64,000 nucleotides of DNA, from positions 72,075,272 through 72,139,271 of the forward strand of contig CM022948.1 of the NCBI GenBank assembly GCA_012931725.1, read 5' to 3'. The notes beneath the pieces are model-generated. The model was not told where the DNA came from. It made no database searches and saw only the letters and a list, made by a program, of their open reading frames with translations. This stretch comes from Litsea cubeba (lineage: Eukaryota > Streptophyta > Magnoliopsida > Laurales > Lauraceae). Made by a program: the position numbers and the translations under genes. Positions 24,878 to 35,857 of the stretch are shown here, in pieces. Position 1 is the stretch's first letter. Every line of letters starts with the position of its first letter.

Positions 24878-25943
24878 AGGGGACGTTTGGCAACAGTCCA
24901 TGCTAAGAGAGAAATCCATGGTTTAGAATATTCTCTCCATCTCCATGGAATCAGTTATAATTCCTTGAATCAGAGTTCCATGTTTGAACAATTTTGGCAC
25001 CCAGTATGCATTTTCTTTAAAAATTAATGACGTTTTGGCACATATCTCAAGATATAAGATGAACCAACGGCTGAAATTTGATCACCTTGCCATGTCTGAC
25101 ATTCCCAAAATAATGAACGGTTCCGATCTTGATTGTGGACCCCACAGAAACCAAAAACCTGAAAAAAAGGGACTGTTTTGGCAACGGTATGCATTTACTG
25201 TTAATAGTAATAACGTTTTGGCACATATCTCGAGATATAAGATGAATCAACGGCTGAGATTTGGTGAGGTAGCCGTGTCTGACCTTCCCGAAATAATGAA
25301 CGGTTTAGATCTTAATTGTAGACCCCACAGAAATAAAAAAAAAAGCTGTAAAACACGGACTATCTTGGCACCGCTATACATTAACTGTGAACAGTAATGA
25401 TTTTTTGCACACATCTCAAGATATAAGATGAATTAACGACTGATATTTCGTGAGGTGACCGTTTTGGAGTTTTTAAAGGTGACTAACGGTTTGGATCTTG
25501 ATTAGGGAATCTAAAAGGTACATTCCCAAAGCAAAAACGTATTAGGGCCATATTACCGCCTCTTTATAACGGTTTATAGTAACGGTCCATGAAGGTTTTG
25601 CACTTATCTCAAGATCTAAAATAAATCAACGGCTGAAATTTTCGGATATAGCCATTATGGACCTTCTTCACACAATCATCGGTTCCGATCTTAATTGTGG
25701 GGCCCATAAAAACAAAAAAATGCAAAAACCGGTCAGCCGTTCATTACCGTCAAGATCTACTGTAGCTCCGCAAATCCTTTCATCCGCTGATTCCGTGGAT
25801 CCGACAGGGGGAGGTCGGACGGCTGAAATAATCAAGAAAACAAAACTCCTCTTCAAATCCACGCTGAACCAAACAAAGGAAATCCGTGATATGGTGGATT
25901 TTGGGGAGGATTCCGACCCTAAGACCGTTGCCAAACGTCCCCT
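24878..25943. mobile_element. 1.07-kb terminal-inverted-repeat element with four tandem internal units
   Basis: A perfect 17-bp inverted terminal repeat, AGGGGACGTTTGGCAAC, lies at 24878-24894, with its complement at 25927-25943. The interior holds four tandem units beginning near 25033, 25216, 25403 and 25596 (spacing 183, 187 and 193 bp). Each carries TTTTGGCACATATCTC-like, GATATAAGATGAA, CAACGGCTGA and AACGGTT(C/T)(C/A)GATCTT(G/A)AT words. No transposase was seen, so it is non-autonomous. The flanking TTA and TCA are close to, but not, a 3-bp Harbinger-type duplication, so the superfamily is uncertain. The ORFs here are by-products of the repeat. Confidence 0.7.
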
Positions 25944-26202
25944 CATGGTTTTGAGTTGTTTTTGTTTAGTACTGTTTTGATGTTCTTTTCACTGGAGCAA
26001 TAAAATCTACATTTATTAGAAAAAAAAAAAAGCTGTCAAGTAGAACACAGGCTCACATATATTCTGTGAACATAAAAATCAGAGAATTACATATAAAGAG
26101 GCAATGCCGTTCATTCCACAACTAATTAGTAAATTATCATGTCTATTCACATAGTTACAGTTGGGGGGAAAGATGAGTTAAAAACCTGCAGGACCTTGTC
26201 TC

Positions 26203-26881
26203 TCATTCAGGCATGTCATCAGCAACTCTAATACTCTGAATTCCCCAAAATGATTTTGGCTGCAACTTCTTCTTGGTAGCAGTGAAAAGCCAACCAATGT
26301 TGGATCCGCAATTCCCACAATTAGCAATTGTCCATGCATACCTGAAAGATACATCATCAAGTTTCCTTTATCTTAAAAAGATCCCCTGAAAAGACGTTGC
26401 TTTAGCTGGGATAAATCTTTCCTTTTTTAAATCTCCAAGGGTAAAAAAAAAATGCACATCTTGTTGACATGTCATACTAATGAGGGTAACTGCAGAACTT
26501 GTCTCAAGAAATGTCTCCAATGGTATTTATTATCTTCAATGACAACATAACTCAAGCTCTTGTGACCAACCAAACATGGATAAAAAAAAAAAAAACTGAC
26601 CGCATGGGATTACTTTCCACAATTTTCACTGCACGTCTTAGAAAAAACATTGACTAGGAGTAAAGAATTAAAAGTAAAACTCATACCCTGGAAACCAGGT
26701 ATGCTCTTTACTGGGTGATCCCCGAAGTGAAAGCCCATTTGCACTAGAGACAGTCACGACACCATGCACGTAACCACCAGGGTTTACATAGGCATTACAA
26801 GGCCCATCACTGGACATCACCACCATATCAGTCCGCTTCGCGATTACAGTCTGCAAAAATATAGGATCATTTAGATATCCC

Positions 26882-26960
<79 letters not shown>

Positions 26961-29900
26961 AATACACACACATATGGTATGTATCAAAACTGCTTCCACA
27001 AGAAAGAGGAAAATTTTTGAAATTTTATAAACACATCACCCGACAGTGTCTACAGCGAATGAGGTCAAAACGCTCGAGTAACTGAATTTCCCTGCGCAAT
27101 CTATAGGAAACTCCATCAATAGCTAACAGCTCCTGCCTCGTAGATTCTGATACAGGAATCTTACTGGCAATATAAAATGATAAGAGATCTGGCTTTTTTA
27201 TGAGACTATCTAAGCTTGGGATCCTAATTAGCTGCCTCCACAAATCTGCCAAATAATACGAGAATCATTACCATAATTAGTTTGTCATATATCCAAATAA
27301 ATATAGTGTATTCTATGCTGCTTGATGAAACCCATTTGCATGCATGGATATAGCTGAAGAGAACTAATGATCCACATATTTGCAGTATACTCAAGTCTTG
27401 ACTTTGTATATGGTATCCAGACCATTGACTATAGGCCCATGGCTACAAAATAACCCAGACTGACCTGAGCCTTCTTTCATTTTCCGAAATAAAGAGCTCA
27501 GTCAATTACTTAGGCACTTTTCTCTAAAAGCATATAGCCCAGCAAGCCAATATTGACCAAGCTTGAACTTTCGAGTTTCAAGTAAATCAAAGATTGATTA
27601 GAATATATTTAGGTGCAAGCAGAAAAAAGGAAGCAATCCTAGCACCTGTTACTCTCTGAGCAAGAGAATATGAATCGTACATACGATACACCCAGTAGGG
27701 CCAGAATGATCTTGGGGCTCTATGCAACCAATTTGACTCATCGGCAGCCAATGTCTTCTTCCATATTTTGGCAGACTTTCCTTGGACATCTCTCTTTGCA
27801 ATATTTTCACTCAATGCATCACCCATGCAATGATGTTGTGATCCTTTTGAGTCATCTGGAAATGACCTTCCAAGACTGCACCCCGACCCAGACACACTCT
27901 CATTGCTACTCACAGGTTCATAGATGCTTCTATCTCCATCACTGGAATCTACTGGAGGTTGGCACATTCTCAGTTTTGTTAGTGAAAGATCGCTTCCATC
28001 AGGGTTTCTATCAAACATGCACTCAGAACCATTTTCCTGATCGTCGTGTTTCTTCCGTTTGACACAAGAAGATTCTGAAGGTACCACATTTGAGTAACTA
28101 TTATTCACAAGGTTGCCAACAGAAGCCAATTGTCCAACTCCAAATGCATCTTTTGGAGTTCTCATAGGCATATCCTCTTGCATGATCTGCACCTTCCCCC
28201 AAGGCTGAAAAATAGGAGATAATATTTGTTAGGAAACCTTTCATCATAGTATCATAAAGGCATAAACAAAATGTCAAGGATGTCAAACACAATTCTTACC
28301 ACTCCTTCCACATCTATCCAATGCCGTTGCAAACGAAATCTTTGTTGGCCACGAGTCACCACATTCAATGAACCATTTTCCACTCGCCGGAATTTCCGAA
28401 TCTAAAGGAACACATTCACATCAAAATACAATGTAATACTGGGTGATAAAGAAAAATCAGCAATAGTCGTTTTATTGAATAAAAAAGTTTCAAAACAAAT
28501 ACCCTCCAAAACTGGTGTCTTTTGACCGACATTGCAATAAGAAAGTTGCAACCAAAAACGACAATATACCAAGATTATATTGAAGAGAAATTATAACATT
28601 CTATACCATTTAAACCATTAGCAGTATCAGCATTCTAACACTTGGTGATGGAAAAAACATAAAACACTAAATAACATGTTAAAGTTTTTTTAGACATGAT
28701 CAGTATCTGCATATAATAGCACCAAAACATATACCTCTGCGGTGGTCCCAATAGTTGCAACGTGAACCCTAGTAGCACCAGGATGCCTTTGAACATGAAC
28801 CTGAACCAAGGTTTTTTAAAAGATGTTCCGATCTCACAGAAGGAATGAAGAGAAAAATCCAAGAAACAAAGCAGGTCACAAGATATAAAAGGCAGATTGA
28901 CATACCACACCTAGTGTGAGAGGAGCATCAACCCGGTTCATTGCTGTTTCAATAGCAGCTTTGAAACTTTGTCTAGCAACTGTTAAAGGAAGAGTGGCTT
29001 CGGGAAACAGAACAAGTCCTGATAAGTAGTAAACAAAAACCATGAATCATGCTCCATCTGATGAAAAAAGTATAGGTTAGCATTCATAAGGTTTTCCAAA
29101 GGGAGGATGGGGCAGTATCTACATGTAGCTTGCAAGAGTAAAGTGCCCCCGCCCCCAAAGGAAAGGATAGAGAAAAGGAAAGGAAAAGATTTCATAATTT
29201 TTCATTGGTTGTTTTTTGTTGGTTGTTTGGTATCAGAAAAACATCCTTAATAGTTCGGAATGCAATTCTTGAATGTTATTTCTTTTCATTCCATTATCTC
29301 AGCCACTATTCCTGATCCACCTCCCCTGCCAAAGGCTGCTTCTTCCCCCACTTTGAATCCTTTCTTGTTGGTTTATATTAAGTGAACCATATACTTTAGC
29401 TTCAATCTTTCCTTTGATTCTGACTTCACCCGCATGCAATTGACTGATTATGCACATATACAGATTACAGATACCAGAAACATAAACATGTATGACCTTC
29501 CATTACCCAAAACCAGGGATACAAATACATTGCGGGTATGCCAGTCTGAATGAAATGCATGTGTTGAGCTTTATTTCCATCAATATTTAATTTTGTTTGT
29601 TCTCATTTATTTTCACAATATAATACACACGCACATATATACATACATACATATACATATAATATTTTCAGCTATAACCTATAGGGCAGAATGTTGGCCA
29701 ATCAGGAAGCAACATATGCGCAAAATGGATGTAGCAGAGATGAGCGCTTTCAAGAGCGTTTAGAGGTAGCATCAATAGGGGATGAAATCTATATGAGATA
29801 GTTTGGGCATGTCCAAGGTGTAGGCCAACAACGGCGCCAGTAAGGAAAGGTTTGGCTCTATGCAGGTGATGGCCCACCAAAGGGAAGGGGTAGGACGAAG

Positions 29901-30577
29901 AGAACGTGCATGGGGGTAGTAAAAATAGGCATGAAGAAGTGAAACTTATCTGAGGGTTTGGCTCAAGATAGATCGGAATGGAGAAATAGAATTCATGTAG
30001 CCAACCCCAATATAGTTGGGACAAGGCTATGATAATTCTCATTTATTTTCACAATATAATATGCAGTATTTTAACTATTGTGATGCAACAGCTATTGTGT
30101 TTAAAGTATGAAAAAGGGGTCCTAATGGGACCTGGCACATTAACAAAACCCCCATAGAGATGGTTTAGTGTATCCATCCTTGCATAAATTCCCTAGGGTC
30201 AAACAGAAACTCTCCCTTGAGTATGTTAAAGCTGGCATTGTCCTGTGCTGAAGGTTAGAGAGACGGGCGTTTTTTTTTTTTTTTATTCCAAGTTATCTCC
30301 TATATCTCCCCATTATTCAGGTGGTCTAAGGAACCATGATGACAATCTACAGGCACTTCATCTCTTGAATTGTTGTTCATGCATCATAAGCAATACAATC
30401 TTAAATAAGACAACTGGAACTAAATGTAACTTTAATGAAACTATTTGACACTTATCACCACCAAAATATGTTTCCTAGTCCACCATGATGAAAACATTTA
30501 ACATTGTTAAAAATATCTCAAGGGCTGGCATGGATAAAGCTTTGGTAAACTATCTGATTCAGAATTTTCCACCAAGA

Positions 30578-30630
<53 letters not shown>

Positions 30631-32861
30631 CCCCCCCCCCCCCCCCCCCAGTGCTGCCATTGGGTCTTCTGCCATAGAATTGTCCTTCTTTGGGCCTCTA
30701 TTGCAAGATCATCTATTGTGGGATCTGTGAGACTGACGCAAAAATTCTCCTATGTTTTTCAATGCGTTGCTCAATGATTGATGAACTAGAAAACAAAGAG
30801 TTTCCAATTATTGTTGGTGGAATGAAATATGGTAGGGCTCCTAGTCTATCTATCCAATGTGAGGTTATACAAGATAGGAAATGATTCTTTCATAGTCATA
30901 CACAGCGTTAAAAGTGTTATTCACTTATTCCCTTTTTAAGAACGTTGGAGGTTAAACTACATACTCATGGGTGGTCGTCAACATTGGGGCAACAATAGAA
31001 CCCTCGACCAATTAGAACTTGCATTCACAGCAAGTTGAAACAAACTGGGTTCAAGAACACCTAAATTCTTCTATCTTTAGATCACACGTCAGTAGCATTC
31101 AAGGTTGAATAGATTCACATGTAAACATATAGCGAAGCACACAAGAGAGACAGTTTATATCTTGCCTAAAACTACCCTAAGATCACGTTTACAATAGGAG
31201 GAGGGTGTGTGTTACGGGTGTTTTTCGGTTCCCCAAGCTATGGTGACGTTAGTGAAGTCGCTGCTCAAATGAGAAGTTTGTGGATAAGAATTCTAAGGGA
31301 GATTGCACCTGTAATAGTTTTTTGCAGAAGAAAAATTGGATGATAATTTTATTGATACCTTCCAGAAAATAAAAGCAAGATGAATACCCAACGGCTATAT
31401 TATACACATAACAAATGCTACCTAAGTCCTAACACATGACGCCGCGTAGTTTCAACAGTCTATCTACGTGGGGCATAGGCTCATTCAACTAGACTTATTC
31501 AAAAGAGATCCATTCATGGACCCTGCCAATCATGAACTCACACCAACCTGCATGCATGCACGTGAAATGTGCATGGAAAGACATGAATCTATATCAGTGT
31601 CACACAAAAACTTTGAGAGATTCGATTTTTATATACCTAAATCTAACACTAATAACATCTAGTCATCTCCTCAGATCTACACAAGTTGTAAATAAATAAA
31701 TAAATAATAACATCACAAATCCAGAATGGGAGGAAGGTCAACCACCCAAAAACCTCAAGAAATTCAACCGGACAATGTAAGTGTTCATTTGTTTGTTTGT
31801 TTTTTTTTTTTTTTCCCCTAACACTCGTTGTAAATTAAAGGAACATTAAAACTAATCTAGACCTAAAACCACTTTAGCAAAACTTATAAAAGTATAAGAC
31901 TAGTTTACAATTTCAAAAAACGGTACATATACTTCTTGTTTCTTGCCAAAGAACTTAACAAACTTGAGTTTCTTGGAGAGGTTATAATGAATAACATATC
32001 ACAAGCACCCAATTCCCTAATCCGTCGACACAAGATATCCCCTTAATTAAATAGAAAAGAAAACTGCTCTGCTGTGCCAGTTTGTGAATGTAGAAATGGG
32101 GCAAACATATAAATCATGAGGCAAAACATGATTCCCAGCATCTAAGGTTGGAATCTATGCACATGTCAAGAACATGCCAACATCAATTAAGCTCGTAGAG
32201 TTTAAGATTACATTTATAAACACAAAAAAGAGGGGAAACACTGAGACTGGTTATAAAGTTCCAATTTTTATTGTGAAAGTGTAAAGTTACCTTCAAGGTA
32301 GAGCATAGGCAGATTCACTATGGCTCCTCCTTCAAATGAAGGTAGCCTACGTTGGGTGTCCTCAACCTCTGTCAAAAACAAGTGAGACAATAAAGCTTCT
32401 AATTTTTACATAACTAAGACTTTCAAGCCTCTGAAACAAACACCAGTTGAAAGAATCTGCCTACCACCAAGATACGTATGCAATGCAGCCAAACGCGTGT
32501 TGAAGTTGAAGCCTTTGTCATCTCCATTCTCACTTTGATGGGGATATGATCACAAAGTTAGGTTAAATCAGAAGGAGAAATCTACGGATCAAAAAAAATA
32601 ATCTGGGGAATGTTCCTAGTTAGAAACTGTAATTCTCTGCAATACTAAAACCCTAGATCTAAATCACATACCAGAGGGAAGAAAAAACTAAGTCGAGAAG
32701 AACAAATTAAGTGTAGGAATCAAAGAAGAAAAATAAGAGAAGGACCTGCAATTGTCATCAGACGAGTGATCTTCGACTTCTTCGAGCTGCTGCAACTCCT
32801 CCATTTCGATACGGTCGTTCTCCAGGATCCAATCGTCCTCCGGAATCCAATCGCCCTCCAT
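26203..32861 (-). CDS. CRBN: Cereblon homologue (LON-like and CULT domains)
   Basis: Cereblon is the substrate receptor of a CUL4-DDB1 ubiquitin ligase. Exons on the minus strand: 32861-32746, 32532-32465, 32368-32291, 29018-28906, 28800-28735, 28401-28300, 28204-27646, 27245-27040, 26850-26687, 26341-26203. The total is 1611 nt (536 aa), with every intron GT-AG. The protein starts with an acidic segment (MEGDWIPEDDWILEND). A LON-like region follows from exon 2 to exon 6 (LPMLYLEGLVLFPEATLPL, RHPGATRVHVATIGT). Exon 7 holds a long Ser-rich, probably disordered stretch. The CULT domain is intact: zinc Cys432, 435, 499 and 502 (CRHC, NCGNC), and the three-tryptophan cage Trp488, Trp494 and Trp508 with the human spacing of 6 and 14. 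The C-terminus is KSFWGIQSIRVADDMPE. Intron 3 is 3.3 kb. A plant homologue of this type is At2g25740. Confidence 0.96.
26888..26960. repeat. Compound microsatellite (CT)n(TA)n(CA)n
   Basis: About 30 bases of CT are followed by about 25 of TA and then about 18 of CA, inside cereblon intron 8. The tract is likely to be length-polymorphic. Confidence 0.9.
29680..30040 (+). mobile_element. LINE (L1-type) reverse transcriptase C-terminal fragment
   Basis: Translating the plus strand piecewise gives FGHVQ (29802-29816), GRGRTKRTCMGVVKIGM, and AQDRSEWRNRIHVANPN followed by IVGTRL. These are the conserved end of plant non-LTR reverse transcriptases (WFGHVxRR...RGRPKKTW...DRxxWRxRIHVADP). Internal stop codons and frame changes show it is dead. 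It sits antisense within cereblon intron 3. Confidence 0.8.
30582..30650. repeat. (CT)n followed by poly(C)
   Basis: About 46 bases of CT dinucleotide repeat run into a C homopolymer of about 20 bases, in cereblon intron 3. Confidence 0.9.
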
Positions 32862-32884
32862 TTCTCCTCTGAAAGAAGAAAAGA

Positions 32885-32920
32885 AGACGAAAGCAAAGCT
32901 ATGTGGTGGCGGAATATATA
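32885..32920 (-). promoter_or_regulatory. Probable TATA box of cereblon
   Basis: On the minus strand TATATAT lies at 32914-32920, about 55 bases before the ATG at 32861. A pyrimidine-rich leader follows it. This suggests transcription from about 32885 and a very short 5' UTR. Motif and spacing only. Confidence 0.4.
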
Positions 32921-34541
32921 ATCGCCAGGTGGGATTCTTGTTTCTACTCTATTCCATTTCATTCGGGTTCAAATCCAATGGGCTTGAATTCGGATCGTTA
33001 GAATTGGCAAGAACCAAGGTTCGACTATATCTAAAGATTGATCCATAAATATATGCTGAGGACCATGATGGTTGGTTACTTGGGAATTGAATTTGGATTA
33101 ATTAGAAGATGTCCCACCCTATAACTGAGGATCATGATAGAAGCATGATTAGTACCACATCAATATGGCCAATAGGATCTATTGTTTTCGAACTAAAGTT
33201 TAATATAACAGTTGAGGGGATGTGATTTATCTTGAATGGTATGAATTATCTCTATTTGGAATTTAAAATAGAGTTTTTAAAATGTATTACATGATTCATG
33301 TGTAATAAGTTCAGTAGAGGATCTGGAGATTTCCATCTCGTAATTGTTAGCCCATAAGATTGGACGAACTCATAAATATTAGCTTAGAGAACTAGACGGG
33401 ATGCAGCACATGGGCTAAAATAACTGTCCAAAACGAGCACAATGCATGCTTTGTTGGACTTGAAATATTGATGTAGATGATATTAAACATAATCTACACA
33501 CTGAAAATGACTTTTAACTTACTAAAAACGGCTTAAGGTGGGGCTACTCAGGACCTGTTTGGATAGGCAAAAAATAGAGTAGAGTGAAATTTAATAGGCT
33601 CTAACCGTCTAAAATTTCAAATCAATCCCATTTGGATGAGTCTGATCAAATAAATGAAGTAATGTTGTGAGCCACGTGTACTCCATTTCACTTTAACTCT
33701 AAATACTTTTATTTCCTTGAGTAAAAGTGAATTCTACTCCAAACCTTTACTTAAAAAATAAACATTCAAATATAATGAAGTGAAGTACTCTACTTTAATT
33801 TCAACCTACTTATCTTCACTCCACTCATCATCTATCTAAACAAGACCTAAATTACATGACACTTGTAGGACATCGTAAATAGTATAATTATAGTGGACAA
33901 TCTTAAATGACAATAGACCCATGTAATACCAATTAGATCCAAATAATTTCTCCACCTTATCTATTGGTAAAAATATGTGAATATTGGGTCCTTTTGAAGG
34001 GTGGGTTGGATCATGGATGTATAACGTTTCCATGTATATATGATAATAACAAATCTAAATTCCATTTAGACAAAAGGTAAAGATATACAAGATATTCATT
34101 TCAATAGTTACACGAATTCAAGTTGAGATATATAGTTAGTAAAAACTTTTGCTACCAATGTAGCCAAAGGAGAAGACGACAAGCAGCACGAAGCTTTCCA
34201 TGAAAAAGGGACGGTAGAGCTTAAACATGGAATTGAGTGGTGCAGAGAATTGGATGGATGCATCTAGTCTGACTCTCATTACATAGTCCAAAACAAATGA
34301 AATGAGTCCAAAAATGCAGAGAGAGAGAGTGGCAATCTTGGAGACGTACATATACAAATACAAAAACAGATGGATGGTTAAGATCATCTTCTAATCAACC
34401 AAAATGTATCTATCCCGAATTAAGGCCCCATTCACACATCACTTCTCTTCTTCCAACACCACCTTAAACAGACCAAACGCATTTATTCCTCACGAACTCC
34501 GGCTCCGGCTCCGGATCCGGCTCCGACTAAGAGACCCGAAA
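32921..34541. other. Divergent intergenic region between cereblon and the dioxygenase
   Basis: The two genes are head to head, about 1.7 kb apart. A Tourist-like MITE (33551-33847) occupies the middle. A minus-strand ORF at 34136-34387 would encode 83 hydrophobic residues, but it resembles nothing known to me. The last 140 bases before 34542 are an in-frame but non-conserved extension of the dioxygenase ORF and are read here as 5' UTR. Confidence 0.55.
33548..33850. mobile_element. Tourist-like MITE, about 297 bp
   Basis: The left end is GGACCTGTTTGGATAGGC (from 33551). The right end, reverse-complemented from 33847, is GGTCTTGTTTAGATAGATG. The flanks are TCA and TAA, an imperfect 3-bp duplication. 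The interior is AT-rich without an ORF. Confidence 0.5.
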
Positions 34542-35857
34542 ATGGTGGAAGCGGCTTTTGTGGAGACCCGATTGCCACAGCAGAAGACCGTAGACGGATT
34601 CCCCTTCCCATCCGTCCTCTGCCCGAATCCCACTCTCGAATTCGACCTCTTTCGATTTACAGACGCGATAAAGCAGCAGAAGCCGCGGCTCGAACACCGG
34701 CTTCGCTCGAGCGGAGCCGTCCTCTTTCGAGACTTCCCTGTCCAAACCGCCTCCGATTTCAACCGAGCCGTCGAAGCCTTCGGCTACGACGAGCTGCCCT
34801 ACGTAGGCGGCGCCGCTCCTCGAACCAACGTCGTCGGCCGTGTTTTCACCGCAAACGAATCCCCTCCCGATCAGAAGATCCCCTTCCACCACGAAATGGC
34901 TCAGGCACTGCATCTCAATCTCAACTTCTTCTTCTTCGTATTTACAGATAGATCGCGTAGGGCAAATCGATAGCAGCAGCAGAACAGAAGTAGCTAGAAG
35001 TGTTTGAGAATTCTTTTTTTAACCTAATTGTTGGAATTGTAACAGGTTCCTGAGTTTCCATTGAAATTGTTCTTCTTCTGCGAAGAGGAGCCTCAAAGTG
35101 GAGGAGAAACTCCCATAGTTCTTAGCCATAGGGTTTATGAAAGGATGAGAGAAAGTTACCCTGATTTTGTGGAGAGACTTGAGAAGCATGGTCTGATTTA
35201 CACGCGGATATTAGGAGCAGGAGATGATCCATCTTCTCCGATAGGCCGCGGTTGGCAATCCACTTTCCTGACAAATGACAAAGCCATAGCTGAGGAAAGG
35301 TCTGATCTTTTCTGTTACTCTCATATGATAATCTATCTGCAAGATTGTTCATGATTAGTTGATTATGATAATTCTATAAGATTGTGTTTTAAGTTTGTGA
35401 TTTGGTTGTGCAAGTATATGATTTTTTTGATGCCTTTATTGAAATCAGTGTTTAGAAATTAGAATTGTAAGATTGTGCTGTTTAATTCTGGATTAGGGCG
35501 GCTCGATTGGGGACGAAATTGGAATGGGTAGAGGATGGTGTGAAAATGATAATGGGTCCAATACCAGCTATTAAACTTGATGAAGATAGGGAACGCAAAA
35601 TTTGGTTCAATAGCATGGTGGCTGCTTATACTGGCTGGAAGGATGCGCGCAATGATCCTGTTAAGGCGGTTACGTTTGGGGATGGGACGCCGTTGCCTGA
35701 AGATATTATGTATGGATGTCTGAGAATTTTAGAAGAGGAATCTGTTGCTATTCCTTGGAAGAAGGGTGACATTCTATTGATTGATAATTTGGCGGTTCTT
35801 CACTCTCGACGATCATTTGATCCTCCGCGTCGCATACTAGCCTCACTTTGCAAATAG
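34542..35857 (+). CDS. TauD/clavaminate-synthase-like Fe(II)/2-oxoglutarate dioxygenase
   Basis: Member of the TauD/TfdA family, closest in my memory to Arabidopsis At3g21360. Its physiological substrate is not known. Exons 34542-34904, 35046-35299 and 35497-35857 give 978 nt (325 aa). The start MVEAAFVETRLPQQK fits the family; an upstream in-frame ATG at 34404 adds 46 low-complexity residues and is not favoured. Iron ligands are probably His116 and Glu118 (FHHEMAQ) and His308 (VLHSRR), with Arg317 or Arg318 for 2-oxoglutarate (DPPRRILASL). Other family blocks are DELPYVGGAAPRTNVVGRVF, GGETPIVLSHRVYERM, SSPIGRGWQSTF and MVAAYTGWKDARNDP. The family-conserved join HEMAQ|VPEFP requires a GC donor (CAG|GCACTG) for intron 1; a GT donor 33 nt downstream would add 11 hydrophobic residues. 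Intron 2 is GT-AG. Confidence 0.95.

Larger units (their letters stand above)
29019..32290 (-). other. Intron 3 of cereblon (3272 bp) with nested repeats
   Basis: The longest intron of the gene. It holds a plus-strand LINE fragment (about 29680-30033), a (CT)n-poly(C) microsatellite (30582-30650) and short homopolymers near 30269 and 31800. No separate gene is evident; the ORF at 30485-30730 is the translated microsatellite. Confidence 0.8.

Noticed and set aside
24984..25397. 137-aa ORF on the plus strand
   Set aside because: It is a translation of two of the four tandem units inside the inverted-repeat element; the repetition of the protein mirrors the DNA repeat.
30485..30730. ORF with a long Leu-Ser and poly-Pro run
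   Set aside because: Produced by the CT microsatellite and poly(C) in cereblon intron 3.
34136..34387. Minus-strand ORF of 83 hydrophobic residues upstream of the dioxygenase
   Set aside because: No recognised family, no conserved motif, and AT-rich Phe/Leu/Ile codons arise easily by chance here. It could be a small membrane protein, but nothing supports it.
34404..34541. Longer N-terminus for the dioxygenase from ATG 34404
   Set aside because: The 46 extra residues include a run of RLRLRIRLRLR from a CTCCGG repeat and are absent from the family; the start at 34542 aligns with known members.
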